Origin: Patiria miniata
Taxonomy: Eukaryota > Echinodermata > Asteroidea > Valvatida > Asterinidae
Direction: 5' to 3'
DNA: 64,000 bases
Assembly: GCF_015706575.1 (NCBI RefSeq)
Contig: NW_024037052.1
Location: forward strand, 11,768,711-11,832,710
The stretch's first letter is position 1, and each line of letters opens with the position of its first letter. Of the stretch, positions 37,801-46,450 are shown piece by piece. Both the position numbers and the translations under genes were made by a program. The notes under the pieces were generated by a model. That model was given only the letters and a program-made list of their open reading frames with translations. It ran no database searches and was not told the DNA's origin.

Positions 37801-40800
37801 TAAGTGTTTGGTCACTCCGTTGGTTGAACCGATGGATGTGCCATTGGCTGATAGCGCCTCAGCGACTTGACTTGAGACTTCTGCCAAAAAAACACGAACA
37901 GAGACAATTTCAGGATCTTTTACCATTATTAATCCTAACTTTGACAATTGCAACACAGGTGTAAAAGTAGCTCAAACTGTAAAATACTGTTTTTAATGGA
38001 GCACTAGTATTCCACAAAAACATTTTCTGACGAGAAATGGCCATCCCTTTCAAGGGCCATGCAATGTAATTTATTTAATGCAATCCTTGAAAATGCACGT
38101 CTGTAGGACACAAAGGTGTATTTAACCTTATTTTCAATTTGCCATTTTCAAAGGAATTTGGGTGCCTTTTTTGTTTTTATGCTAATGCCAATTTCCATAT
38201 TCATGAGCAAAACTGTGATGTCATTCTGGGCAGAAACCTCGATTTTACAGCTATTTCAGCACACACACAAATTCTTAGAAACTGGGCAGAAACCTCCATG
38301 TTACAGCTATTTCAGCACACACACAAATTGCTAGAATTTTTGATAATTTGCTGTCGTAAATGTTCTTTTCTTTGGTGATTTGTCGTAGAGTCAGTACATA
38401 GCAGTAAGCCAATGAGCAAACCTTTCTCAAAAATGTTTTCAATGAGCAAATTTTTGGTTCACAAGTTGAACAGAAAACCCCTAAACTGAACAGTGTCTTC
38501 CTGAAAAGACATCACAGCAACAGCGCCCTCAGTTGTTGGGAAAAGCATGGACAATTTTAAATGCTTGAAGAAGTGTTTTTTTCAATAAGATTAAAGCAAA
38601 AAGGGGAAGTCAAATGGTTTTCATACACTTAAAGAGTAGAAAGCTGCTTAACCTGTGTTCCTAGGAAAAACTCATTGCATGGACCCTTTAAAATCATGAC
38701 AAAAACATTAAAGGGAACTGTCATCCCTGCTTGCATTCCAAACACCATTACTACATCCAAGATGTCAGCAACCCCATCTCAAAAATCATGCCCCTTTAAG
38801 ATTAAAGCTCCAATCATTAAAGGCAACCGTCATTCCTACCTTTGCAGACACCATTGCTGTGTTCTGGTAGTACGTAATCGCCGACGTTGAACGCCTTGGG
38901 ATGCTGCAGGTTGTAGAGGTCAAATAAATAGACCTGCTCACCGCCCAGGTTGACTAGGAGCTCGCGCCCGCTGGGACTAAAGGTGACGTAGGTGGAGACT
39001 AACGATCGGTATTTTCTTTTCCGGTCGTTTTCCTTGAGTGGCAGGTGTCCTGAACGTGGATAAAAACATAACAAGATACTCAACAATATATAAGGACCGT
39101 AGGTGTTGTCTGTTGGCATGACAGAGCTCTGCTCAAACATCCGTGCGGTCTAGCGGCAGGGCACAGGATTCATGATCGTAAGATTGTGGGTTCGAGCCCC
39201 GCCACAGCCATGCGTGTTGTGCCCTTGAGTAAGGCACTTTACCTTTTCTATTGGTTGTTTTACTTTACTAGCACAAAAACCTTCAATAACTGTTGATCCA
39301 TAAAAGAGTGGAAGTTCCCAATTTTGTTCTCCAGAATTGAGCCCAGTTAGACTCTCTTGCCTTTCAACTGGGTACCCAGATACCCATCCATCATGATGTT
39401 CGGTTAACCGGTTTCAAAATTATCCATAAGCGCACAGCCCTAAGTAAGAGGGTTTATGGACCAACCTGCCACAAAATATTGCACACATCCCCTGGGTAGG
39501 AGACCGCATTCGTCTGGGTCTGCGGCCATGGGTCTCATCCAGGCCGATCCCATCCTCTCATCTCGGGAGAAATGCACAGCGTGGGGCGTCAACATCCGAG
39601 CATCGTACAGCCGCACGTAGGGATCACTAGCACCAACTGAGGAGAGAGAGGTGAATAGCAGACATGAAATAGCAGCAGGGATCACTGGTACCAAGGAGAG
39701 ATATATGGTGGCATGAAACAGTTGAAGGGATCAATAGTGCTAACAAGGAAGAGAGGTAAATTGTGGACACGAAATAGCAGCAGGGGTCACAAACACCAAC
39801 TGAGGAGAAAAGGGTGAACAGCAGACATGAAATAGCAGCAGGGATCGCTGGTATCAGGGGTGAAGTAAATGGTGATATGAAACAGTTTAAGGGTCACTAG
39901 TAGCACCAAGGGGAGAAGTAAAATGGTGGCATGAAACAGTTGAAGGGTCACAAGTTCTGACAAGGGACCGGAGAGGGAGGTAAATAGTGGACATGAAATA
40001 GCAGCAGGATCACTAGCACTACGGAGAGAGGTAAATTGTTGACATGAAATCTCCTACATCACAAGTACAGATTGAGAGGGGGTAGTTAAAAGCCAACATG
40101 AAACAGCAGCAGGGATCACTTTTCACAACTAGCTGAGGAGAGAAGTAAATGGTTGACATAAAACGGTAGTGGGATCACCACTCGGACCAGATATGTCAGT
40201 TTTCAGGGTTGGAAGGGAAAGTTTGCAGGAATGTTAGTTCGTAAGTAATATAAAAATTATGCAAAGAGAGCAACATTACCGGCCATGAGTTCTGGTCTGT
40301 GTGGGTTAATGGCAAGGCACTTGCATTCAGCCTGTTTGCCGATGTAACAGTTCAGGTTGATCAGGACGTTGCTGCAACTGTCCATGCATGTGTGCGGCGC
40401 TCGCAGGTCAAATTGTCTGCAAGTGGGAAAAAAGGCATTGAAACATCAATCAACTTTACTCTTAATTTGAGGTCCAATCCAAGCAAGTTAGTAAATTTAT
40501 TTTCTCTGACAGTACTGAGTATATACAGTGGTCATAAATCCACATCGCTGAAGGGCAAAAACCAAATATTTTAATCACATCTCCCCGACACGAGAAACTT
40601 CCATCATATAGACATCACATCATCTAAATTTCATAATTAAACAGGGCAGATTTCCAAAAGCTGTTTTATTGATGCGAAGAATGTACGATTACTTTTCATC
40701 AGAAAAGCACAAAAAACGTAGCGTCTTCCCATGAACACCAGGCGTGCGGCAGAAATGTGTTCAAGGGTGCAGCCAATCTCTCTTTATATACCTGTTGAGG

Positions 40801-43800
40801 GGTAATTGTGTTCTGGGTCCATATCATGTCTTGGGTTCTAAAATTCATTGGTCCAGAACTAACTGAAGGTTGAACAAAGAAATTGACTTGAGCAGGATTT
40901 GAATCAGCGACCTCTGGAACACCGTATTGGTGCTCTCACAACTGAGCTATCCAGCCCAATATTGGCGGTTCCCCATCTAATCAATGTCTTTGTTCAAGGG
41001 GCGCTAGTCAGAAGCCATAAACCCATATATGCCATGTAGCCAGGGATCACGCCCAAAGTAGCAATGCTGATCAAGAACAATTGAGTTTTGAGACATTTTG
41101 TTACCTGACCGTTCCGTCCTCGCCAGAGCTCCAGAACATGTAGGGCACATTTTGGGCCACGGCTAGCCGCTTGACCCGGCCGGCGTGGCAGCTGAAGGCA
41201 TGCGTGGTCTCCTGATTGGGTAGGTTGTGGATGCGGACTTTGTGGTCGGCCGCGCCGGTCACCAATGTCTCGTCATTTGCATTAGGAAGGAACTAAGATT
41301 TAGTGATAGGGAAGGGGGGAAAAATGACGACACTTTCTCAGTTGATATGATTAGCTTTAAAGATAGAGACATTACTTTTTGCAGGTTCCAGAGGGCCTGC
41401 CTTATGTCAAATACACCAAACATCTGTGCTTTGATTTCAGAAGGCATAAAGTAAATACAGGGGGAGTAAAAAACCAAAAACCAAATGGCAGGACCAATTT
41501 TTGAATGAAGTTTGGACTCTAGCACTTTCAAAATCTAGGATATGAAAGCCCAGTCATTACGCTGTCTTTTAGTACAAGAATCATTCATATCACTCATGTA
41601 CTTTTCAAGTTACGGAATTTTAAACACAACCACCATTTTAAAGTTCTGTCAACAGATCACAACAAAAGTAAGTGTTCTTTCAGCAAAACGAAAACAATTC
41701 TCGTTTGATGAAGGTAAATTGTCTTCGTTTTGCTGAAAGAACACTTACCTTTTTTGTGATCCATAGACAGAACCCATGGACAGAACTTTAAAACGGTGTT
41801 TGTGTTTAAAATTCCGTAACTTGAAAAGTACATGAGTGATGTGAATGATTCTTGTACTAATAGAAAGCTCATTGATTGGGCTTTCATATCCTAGATTTTT
41901 AAAGTGCTGAAGGCAAAACTGCATTTAAAAATTGGTCCTGCCATTTGGGTTTCGTTTATTTTTACTTACCCTGTATATTTGCCCAAGATTTTATTTACCT
42001 TAACTGAGAATATATTCCCATGATGACCGGTTCTTAGTGTACAGAGTTTCCGTCTCCGGTGAGGGTCCCAAACGATTGCATTGAAGTCGTCGGAACCACT
42101 GCCTAACAATCTGCGAAAATAACCACAATTCAAACTCCTGGTTAGACGAGAGATCAATTCTGAAGATCAGCCAACTTCTCAGGTAAAAAACAAAAGACTC
42201 ATTTTCAAATCCTCACAAGTTAATCACAAGTCCAGTAACAAGCAAGTTTGTTGGCATGCCCATTTTTGTGTCAATGGTAAACCATTTCAATACACTTATT
42301 CGATAGGTTTGTTTTCTGTGAACGATGACTCACCGACCAGAATGGTTCCATTCCAGGCAGTTGACACAGCCATTGTGACCCTGAAAAAAACCAATTCAAT
42401 TGAGAAATTGTTGAAGAATTTCAGGTGATCACTTTAAAGGTTTGAAAATGTAAAGTATCGATGCTAGTTTCTTATTGAGCAATAACAAGGATTCTCTGCT
42501 CAAAAACAGTGTCTTGAGCATGCTCATTTTTCATTCGCTGACAACTGTTTTAAGTGTGTTTACTTTCGGTGAACTTCGTTATTGAGTACCACATGTAAAA
42601 AAAAATTCACCCTTATCATTCAAGTTCTTTCAAAATCTACCAGGAGCTGTATACCCCAGGTACTACTACTTTATATGGGGCTTGATGCCCTTCGACACTT
42701 CAGTAGGAGTGCTGTGGCCTAGTGGTTAAGGGCACTGGATTCGTGGTCTGTGGGTAAAGCTGCGGGTTGTGGGTTCAAGTCCAGCCGGGGTCATGGTGTG
42801 TGTACCCTTGAGCAAGGCACTTTGTCACTCATTGCTTCTCTCCACCCAGGAGTAAATGGGTACCTGTGAGGGCAGAGATGGTTATTGTGATTGAATAAGC
42901 TTGCTTGCGCCTAACAGGCAGCATCGAGCTGTATACTCCCCAGAGAGCTGAGATGGTATTTGGAATGTTTCATTGGCCCAATGATCAGGGGTAACAATAA
43001 TACTGTAAGCGCTGTGATTTAGTTTACTAATAAGGGCGTTCTTAAATGCCGATTATTATTATTATTACAACAAATTTGCCATTTGGTTCCTGCACAGTGA
43101 AAAATGTCGAGATTCAAAATATTTTTTAGCGCAACATCATGCTGACGAAGTTTTAAAGTAAAAGGAGTTGACCGTCACATTATCTTACCTCCAATTCATG
43201 CAGCAGGCCTAGCCTGTTGATCAAGGCTTCATCCACATGGTGCGAACGCTGGAAACTAATGCGAAATGTGTCCTGGAAAAGGATGGAAATGAACACACAT
43301 ACAGTCAAAGAAATTGATCATTTGCATTACAGCCAGGTATGAAGTGCATGCCATTGTTCCATAGGTGGGCGCGGACACCCATGATTTTTCTTTATATTGG
43401 TATATCTAGCTCCCAGACCTATGTTCTTGAAACTCAATGGTTCTTGAGTCTGGAGTGCTGAATGGTAACACATAGCAACCGATGAAAACTGGTGTGCAAA
43501 TGAATAGATGTTTTCATCCGAATTCATCGGATGACTTAATTTATAGAGAAATATGCGATCAAGCTAAGTGAGTCGTTTGTCGACCCTGGTCAACTTTTTT
43601 TTTACAGATTTTAAAAGAGCACAATCTCAGCATAACTGCTGTGAAAATCGCATGTTAGTCCCATCTTTAGTTAAAAAATTATGGAAGTCGGAACACCAAG
43701 AAATGTGATGAAGTGAAGTCATGAAGTGCCCCTATTTTGGCCTAAATCTCCAAATGATAACTCCCGACAAACGACTCATTTAGCCTGATCGCATCACATA

Positions 43801-44928
43801 GAGATAGCCATATAGAGATAGCCTTTAGTAAACCTCTTGTTCCTTTGTGTGACTGAATTAAAATAACAAAATATGCCTCCAAGATTGCTGCTGTTATGCA
43901 AAGTGTCTATTGTTATTGCTTGTATAATGAGACAAAAAGTAACAAGACAGAATGATGGGCTAAGTGGTGAGATGAAATTAATTTTAGTTTAACCCTAATG
44001 TCCCTGAATCCATCAAAATCTACCCCCCTGTTTTCCGGGGATTTCGGCGGATTCAGGATACCTCCATATTGAACAAACTGGGGGGGATTTTGATTGATTC
44101 AGGATACCTCTATTTTCAGCTGTTGGGGGACTTTGATGGATTCAAGATCTCAACAGTTGAACTCTTTTGCAATGTTTGTGGTCAAGTAAATTCTGCTGGC
44201 ACTAGCCCTGCCAAGTCTGTCACATACTGTACAAACATGTACACACATGTACTAGGTGGATGGGAGCTACATGTACATGTGACTGGGGCTATATATAGGC
44301 ATCAGCATATAAACAATGGATTATGTAAATAACCCATCCAGGCAATGCAATGCTGGGATCGCCATGCATTGGTGTATTTTGATGGATCCTATGCAACAAC
44401 ACACATCACAATTTTCATGCAAGCAAGGTATCCTGAATCTGTCAAAATCCACCAGAAAGTTAGGCGATGGATTTTGAAGACTCTATGGAAAAACATGCTG
44501 TATTTTTTTTTTTATGCCACCATGGTATCCTGAATCTGCCAGAATCCATCGAGACTTTTGCTGGTGGACTTTGGCGGATTCAGGATACCTCCAGTATCTA
44601 CACTGGGGGATTCTGATGGACTCAGGATACCAGCATTTTTTGCATGACAAAAGTGGTGGATTTTGGCGGATTCAGGATACTTTCTAGTAAAAGAGCCCCA
44701 GGAGTATGGAAATTTAGGTAGGTTTTATTTATTTTATTTAGGCAAAGTAAAAATATAAACCAGTTTTGCGTTCCCAACTGCTTCCTTTTTCCAGCAAAAA
44801 GAGTTGAGAAAATGGAGGAATCGATCGCATTGGAGATTGTGGACAACAGATAGGCCTCCGTCCCAACTTACTTGAATCTGGCGATGAAAAATATGCTTGA
44901 CAGTGTTGGTGCCCTCCCTTGGTTCCAT
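31678..44928 (-). CDS. WDTC1: WDTC1: WD40 and TPR repeat protein (adipose homologue), complete, 14 coding exons
   Basis: Joining 14 exons (44928-44872, 43272-43189, 42380-42334, 42110-41999, 41292-41105, 40416-40280, 39636-39466, 39049-38840, 37880-37742, 36693-36523, 35561-35326, 34544-34367, 33102-32910, 31860-31678) gives 701 codons. Every exon has GT-AG borders and every phase closes. Order: N-terminal WD40 repeats (about 47-320), a variable Ser/Gly linker (337-382), TPRs (about 385-500), a CGHCNTTTDIKEANFFG block, C-terminal WD40 blade (578-640) and a conserved tail. Human WDTC1 is 677 residues with the same order. Known role: substrate receptor (DCAF type) of CUL4-DDB1 ubiquitin ligase and repressor of fat-storage genes in the nucleus; Drosophila adipose is the orthologue. 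The start ATG follows an in-frame TGA two codons upstream. Identification is by remembered family sequence, not a search. Confidence 0.95.
31931..32340. mobile_element. Pogo/Tigger-like MITE in WDTC1 intron 13
   Basis: 410 bp. The left end CAGTGGAACGCCGCTATA and the right end in reverse CAGTGGAACGTTGCTATA match, with TA after the right end and GA (a likely decayed TA) before the left. Internal ttcggtatagc occurs four times. CAGT-GGAAC ends with TA targets are typical of the pogo group of Tc1/mariner. Confidence 0.8.
32910..33102 (-). CDS. WDTC1: WDTC1 coding exon 13 (C-terminal WD40)
   Basis: 193 bp. FIIAGSDDGSFFVWD and NCLQPHPSFCLLATSGID are near-identical to vertebrate WDTC1. Confidence 0.96.
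33171..33480. repeat. Decamer tandem array (aagtcctcgc) in WDTC1 intron 12
   Basis: 31 consecutive 10 bp units, mainly aagtcctcgc, aagtcctttc and aaatcctcgc. A 60 bp higher-order period of six decamers repeats almost exactly from 33,171 to about 33,350. It lies 68 bp from the exon 13 acceptor. Frames through it are open on several frames because of the repeat and are not genes. Confidence 0.95.
34367..34544 (-). CDS. WDTC1: WDTC1 coding exon 12
   Basis: 178 bp. A charged, variable segment leads into ERFCGHCNTTTDIKEANFFG, the most conserved block of the family. It ends within codon 577 (AG|C). Confidence 0.95.
34751..34872. mobile_element. 122 bp MITE, aaggctgtgtccgaa family, copy 1
   Basis: Ends aaggctgcatccgaa and, in reverse, aaggccgtgtccgaa, with agctacggctac inside. 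It has the same length and termini as the copy at 59,320. It lies in WDTC1 intron 11. Confidence 0.7.
35326..35561 (-). CDS. WDTC1: WDTC1 coding exon 11 (TPR)
   Basis: 236 bp. ALRDCHRALALDPSHRKA and HFRLARCLLEL form the second and third TPR helices, then ALDRDITTAVFS as in the human protein. Confidence 0.95.
35612..35779. mobile_element. MITE, GCCCGGTTCATAC family, copy 2
   Basis: 168 bp bounded by aggccggttcatact and agtatgaaccggcct. The interior ttgccggagttgaaaaatgt and gcagcgcaaaaacttg match the copy at 26,121. It sits 50 bp from the acceptor of WDTC1 exon 11. Confidence 0.8.
35984..36056 (-). mobile_element. tRNA-like SINE head
   Basis: On the minus strand agctcggtggtcgagtgg (A box) and gtgggttcgagtcccacc (B box with T-arm pairing) are present. 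The acceptor stem pairs poorly and the anticodon loop is irregular, so this is a tRNA-derived SINE and not a working tRNA gene. Associated SINE-like sequence extends to about 35,880. Confidence 0.7.
36523..36693 (-). CDS. WDTC1: WDTC1 coding exon 10 (TPR)
   Basis: 171 bp. KQEGNRFYCDLKDYTSAI and ANRAAAFMRRKW are the first TPR helices. It ends within codon 439 (TG|G). Confidence 0.95.
37742..37880 (-). CDS. WDTC1: WDTC1 coding exon 9 (variable linker)
   Basis: 139 bp coding a Ser/Gly/Asn-rich stretch (ANGTSIGSTNGVTKHLS) comparable to the poorly conserved SNGVSNGV-type linker of vertebrate WDTC1. It is accepted because both splice sites are good and both phases close. Confidence 0.85.
38227..38337. 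repeat. Tandem duplication of ~55 bp in WDTC1 intron 8
   Basis: gggcagaaacctc followed by acagctatttcagcacacac occurs twice in a row with only a few differences. Confidence 0.85.
38840..39049 (-). CDS. WDTC1: WDTC1 coding exon 8
   Basis: 210 bp. STYVTFSPSG and ELLVNLGGEQVYLFDL are close to the family consensus. It ends within codon 336 (G|AA). Confidence 0.94.
39143..39250 (+). mobile_element. SINE head fragment
   Basis: tgcggtctagcggcagggcac, then gtgggttcgagccccgcc (B box) and gtgcccttgagtaaggcac match the SINE family at 42,709 and 51,509. It is truncated after ctttacc. Confidence 0.75.
39466..39636 (-). CDS. WDTC1: WDTC1 coding exon 7
   Basis: 171 bp. VGASDPYVRLYDARML closes a WD repeat and CVQYFVAG follows. 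Its first 16 bases and its acceptor belong to the minisatellite that fills intron 6. Confidence 0.94.
39621..40200. repeat. WDTC1: ~50-62 bp minisatellite containing repeated copies of the exon 7 acceptor
   Basis: About 11 units begin with ggatcactagcaccaa or variants, at 39,621, 39,679, 39,728, 39,784, 39,842, 39,892, 39,946, 40,008, 40,058, 40,113 and 40,171. Unit 1 spans the exon 7 border, so each unit carries a version of the exon's first bases, the AG and the pyrimidine tract (minus strand). Units 1 and 4 are nearly identical (offset 163 bp), suggesting a three-unit higher-order period. Confidence 0.88.
40280..40416 (-). CDS. WDTC1: WDTC1 coding exon 6
   Basis: 137 bp. RQFDLR matches the family's RQYDLR, a D-x-R sequence of the DDB1-contact (DWD box) type. 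ECKCLAINP follows. It ends within codon 209 (G|TT). Confidence 0.94.
40800..40966 (-). mobile_element. tRNA-derived SINE (second family)
   Basis: On the minus strand tgggctggatagctcagttg (A box) and gctgattcaaatcctgctc (B box) form a tRNA-like head at 40,966-40,895. A non-tRNA body (ttcaaccttcagttagttct) follows. A short piece of the same head (gagctatatagcccaatgttg) appears at 58,536. Confidence 0.65.
41105..41292 (-). CDS. WDTC1: WDTC1 coding exon 5
   Basis: 188 bp. VTGAADHKVRIHNL and FWSSGEDGTV are WD40 strands. It ends within codon 163 (AG|A). Confidence 0.94.
41456..41975. mobile_element. Foldback element with ~240 bp arms in WDTC1 intron 4
   Basis: The left end is TACAGGGGGAGTAAAAAA and the right end in reverse is TACAGGGTAAGTAAAAA. 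The arms stay complementary almost to the centre near 41,715 (caaaacgaa / ttcgttttg, gaacacttacctttt). It occupies most of intron 4 and ends 23 bp from the exon 4 donor. The TA ends fit a TA target. Confidence 0.88.
41999..42110 (-). CDS. WDTC1: WDTC1 coding exon 4
   Basis: 112 bp. LGSGSDDFNAIVWDP is the end of the first WD repeat and GHHGNIFSVK the start of the next. The donor AAG|GTAAAT lies 23 bp from a foldback element. Confidence 0.94.
42334..42380 (-). CDS. WDTC1: WDTC1 coding exon 3
   Basis: 47 bp. GHNGCVNCLEWN opens the first WD40 repeat. It ends within codon 63 (CG|A). Confidence 0.93.
42709..43068 (+). mobile_element. tRNA-derived SINE, near full length
   Basis: The head is gtgctgtggcctagtggtt (A box) and ttgtgggttcaagtccagcc (B box). 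The body includes cccttgagcaaggcactttg, ctctccacccaggagtaaat and gggtacctgtgagg. The tail is (att)n at 43,051-43,066. It lies in WDTC1 intron 2, antisense to the gene. Confidence 0.88.
43189..43272 (-). CDS. WDTC1: WDTC1 coding exon 2
   Basis: 28 codons, phase 0 on both sides, residues 20-47. ISFQRSHHVDEALINRLGL corresponds to the family's FERRYHVTDPFIRRLGL segment before the first WD repeat. Confidence 0.93.
44003..44685. repeat. Interspersed direct and inverted copies of ggcggattcaggatacc
   Basis: The motif gcggattcaggatacctcc (or gattgattcaggatacc) recurs near 44,049, 44,094, 44,572 and 44,668. The inverse, ggtatcctgaatctgcca, occurs near 44,428 and 44,524. Related half-units fill the spaces. 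No coding function is evident. It lies in WDTC1 intron 1 (between coding exons 1 and 2). Confidence 0.75.
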
Positions 44929-44955
44929 AGTTCATTCAGTCATATCATCAAGTAA
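44872..44955 (-). CDS. WDTC1: WDTC1 coding exon 1 with 27 bp of 5' UTR
   Basis: The ATG is at 44,928 and residues 1-19 end with HIFHRQIQ before CAA|GTAAGT. The acceptor TTCTGTTGGTTAG precedes 44,955, implying a further 5' untranslated exon. An upstream in-frame ATG is closed by TGA after two codons, which favours 44,928 as the start. Confidence 0.85.
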
Positions 44956-45517
44956 CTAACCAACAGAAAAACACCAGAAAAATGTCAAGACACACAGTAG
45001 TATTGAGAGTCCCATATTGTTTGGACTAGATACAGGCGTACTTTGACATGAATTACGACTGGATTGTTAAAGTATGCAAAGAGGGTATATGCTGCACTGC
45101 ATCCTTGGACAGATTGCGCTACAAACAGCGCATAACTGTTACAGAATGTAATGCAACCTTTAATGCGCATACTAACGGTGTGACTGCTGTCAGTAACATG
45201 TCTCCGTACTTTGTCGATCTTTGGAAAATTGACGTTTCGAGATTTGAGCTGAAATATTAGCAGAATTTATTTGTATGAACATCCTTTTAAATACCACAGA
45301 TTTCTGTTCTAATTTTCAACTAAAAATCCCTGCTATGCTCTGATTAAATAATACCTGGATTACATTCCCAGAGACAAAAAATATGTAAAACAAGTAAAGT
45401 AGTGGGCATACCAGCAGAAAGATCTAGTAAAGCAACAGAAACATTTTCATTATTCCAAAATGCGCAAAATATAGTTCATGTTTTTGTCTAAGTATAGGCC
45501 TATCAATGCAAAATAAT

Positions 45518-45834
45518 GAGGAAATCGGAAAGATTTCCATAAACGAAGTTCACTCAACACCCCGTGTACAAACCCTATGAGATTGTAGCTGGAGTTACCC
45601 AGCCCTGAGTTTTATCATTGGGTTGTCATCTAGATGACAACCCAATGATAAAACTCAGGGCTGGGTAACTCCAGCTAATGAGATTGGACTGAAAAATTCT
45701 AAGTGTTTTCTAAGAAAATGCTTGTATTTTCTCACTGCTCAAGTTGACTTTGATGACATGAAATTGCTATCTGGGGGCTTGTTAGTTAATACAGAGGAAA
45801 ATTAGTGAACTTCATATATGGAAATCTTTCCCTA
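45518..45834. mobile_element. Small MITE with ggaaagatttccata ends, interrupted by a palindrome
   Basis: The left end ggaaagatttccataaacga and the right end in reverse ggaaagatttccatatatga match over about 28 bp (gaagttcact follows in both). The 92 bp palindrome and its duplicated target lie inside it. Family unknown. Confidence 0.6.
45586..45677. mobile_element. Perfect 92 bp palindrome with 9 bp target duplication
   Basis: Arms 45,586-45,631 and 45,632-45,677 are exact 46 bp reverse complements with no spacer (centre gtcatctagatgac; ends tagctggagttaccc). Identical direct repeats atgagattg flank it at 45,577-45,585 and 45,678-45,686. A 9 bp target duplication fits the Mutator-like group. 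The element is far smaller than usual and consists only of inverted repeat. Confidence 0.8.
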
Positions 45835-46228
45835 AACGGTGTAGTCCAGTGGCTGGACGGGGCAAAAACAAGGACTGCGATGTGACAAAGTTGATTGATG
45901 CCTACTCATTTCGAACATTTCTACTGCACTAACCTATAAAATTACAAGTTTCTCGGTGTAGTTGTATTTCATTTTCAGGATATTCTACGGCGCATAGGAT
46001 GAACAAGAAATTATACGGAGAATTCAGGTCAAACCATGTTGACAATTTGTGCAACAACTTATCCAACTGCATTTAACCAGCACCGACAGGCGACACTGTC
46101 ATGACTGTTCTGGCCGAATGAAAACCATGAAATTGATGTTTTATAACGACAGGACACATCCAAACCAGGCCACAAAATCTGCTGCAAAACCTCAACACGT
46201 CCTATAGCTCCTACTAAACGTACTTACC

Positions 46229-46450
46229 CATAGGCCGAAGAGGTCTTGGAAAAATGTCAAAATTAAATGCCACTTCGATGATGCGGTACACGCAATACGT
46301 TGTTGGCATATCACATCACACAAGTAAACCATACGGACTTTGGTAACATTGTTCCCAGGACGTCTGTGCACAAACAATGGTGGTTCGACCTCACGTCGGG
46401 AACGAAGTTGACATGATGACGAGCATGCGTAGTGTTTGGCCTTGAAGTAA
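46229..46450 (-). promoter_or_regulatory. WDTC1: Candidate WDTC1 5' untranslated exon and promoter
   Basis: A strong donor, TATGG|GTAAGTAC on the minus strand, lies at 46,229/46,228, and the first coding exon needs an upstream partner. The sequence above it contains agcatgcgta, similar to an NRF1 site. The transcription start is not visible. Only the donor and the need for a 5' exon support this. Confidence 0.35.
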
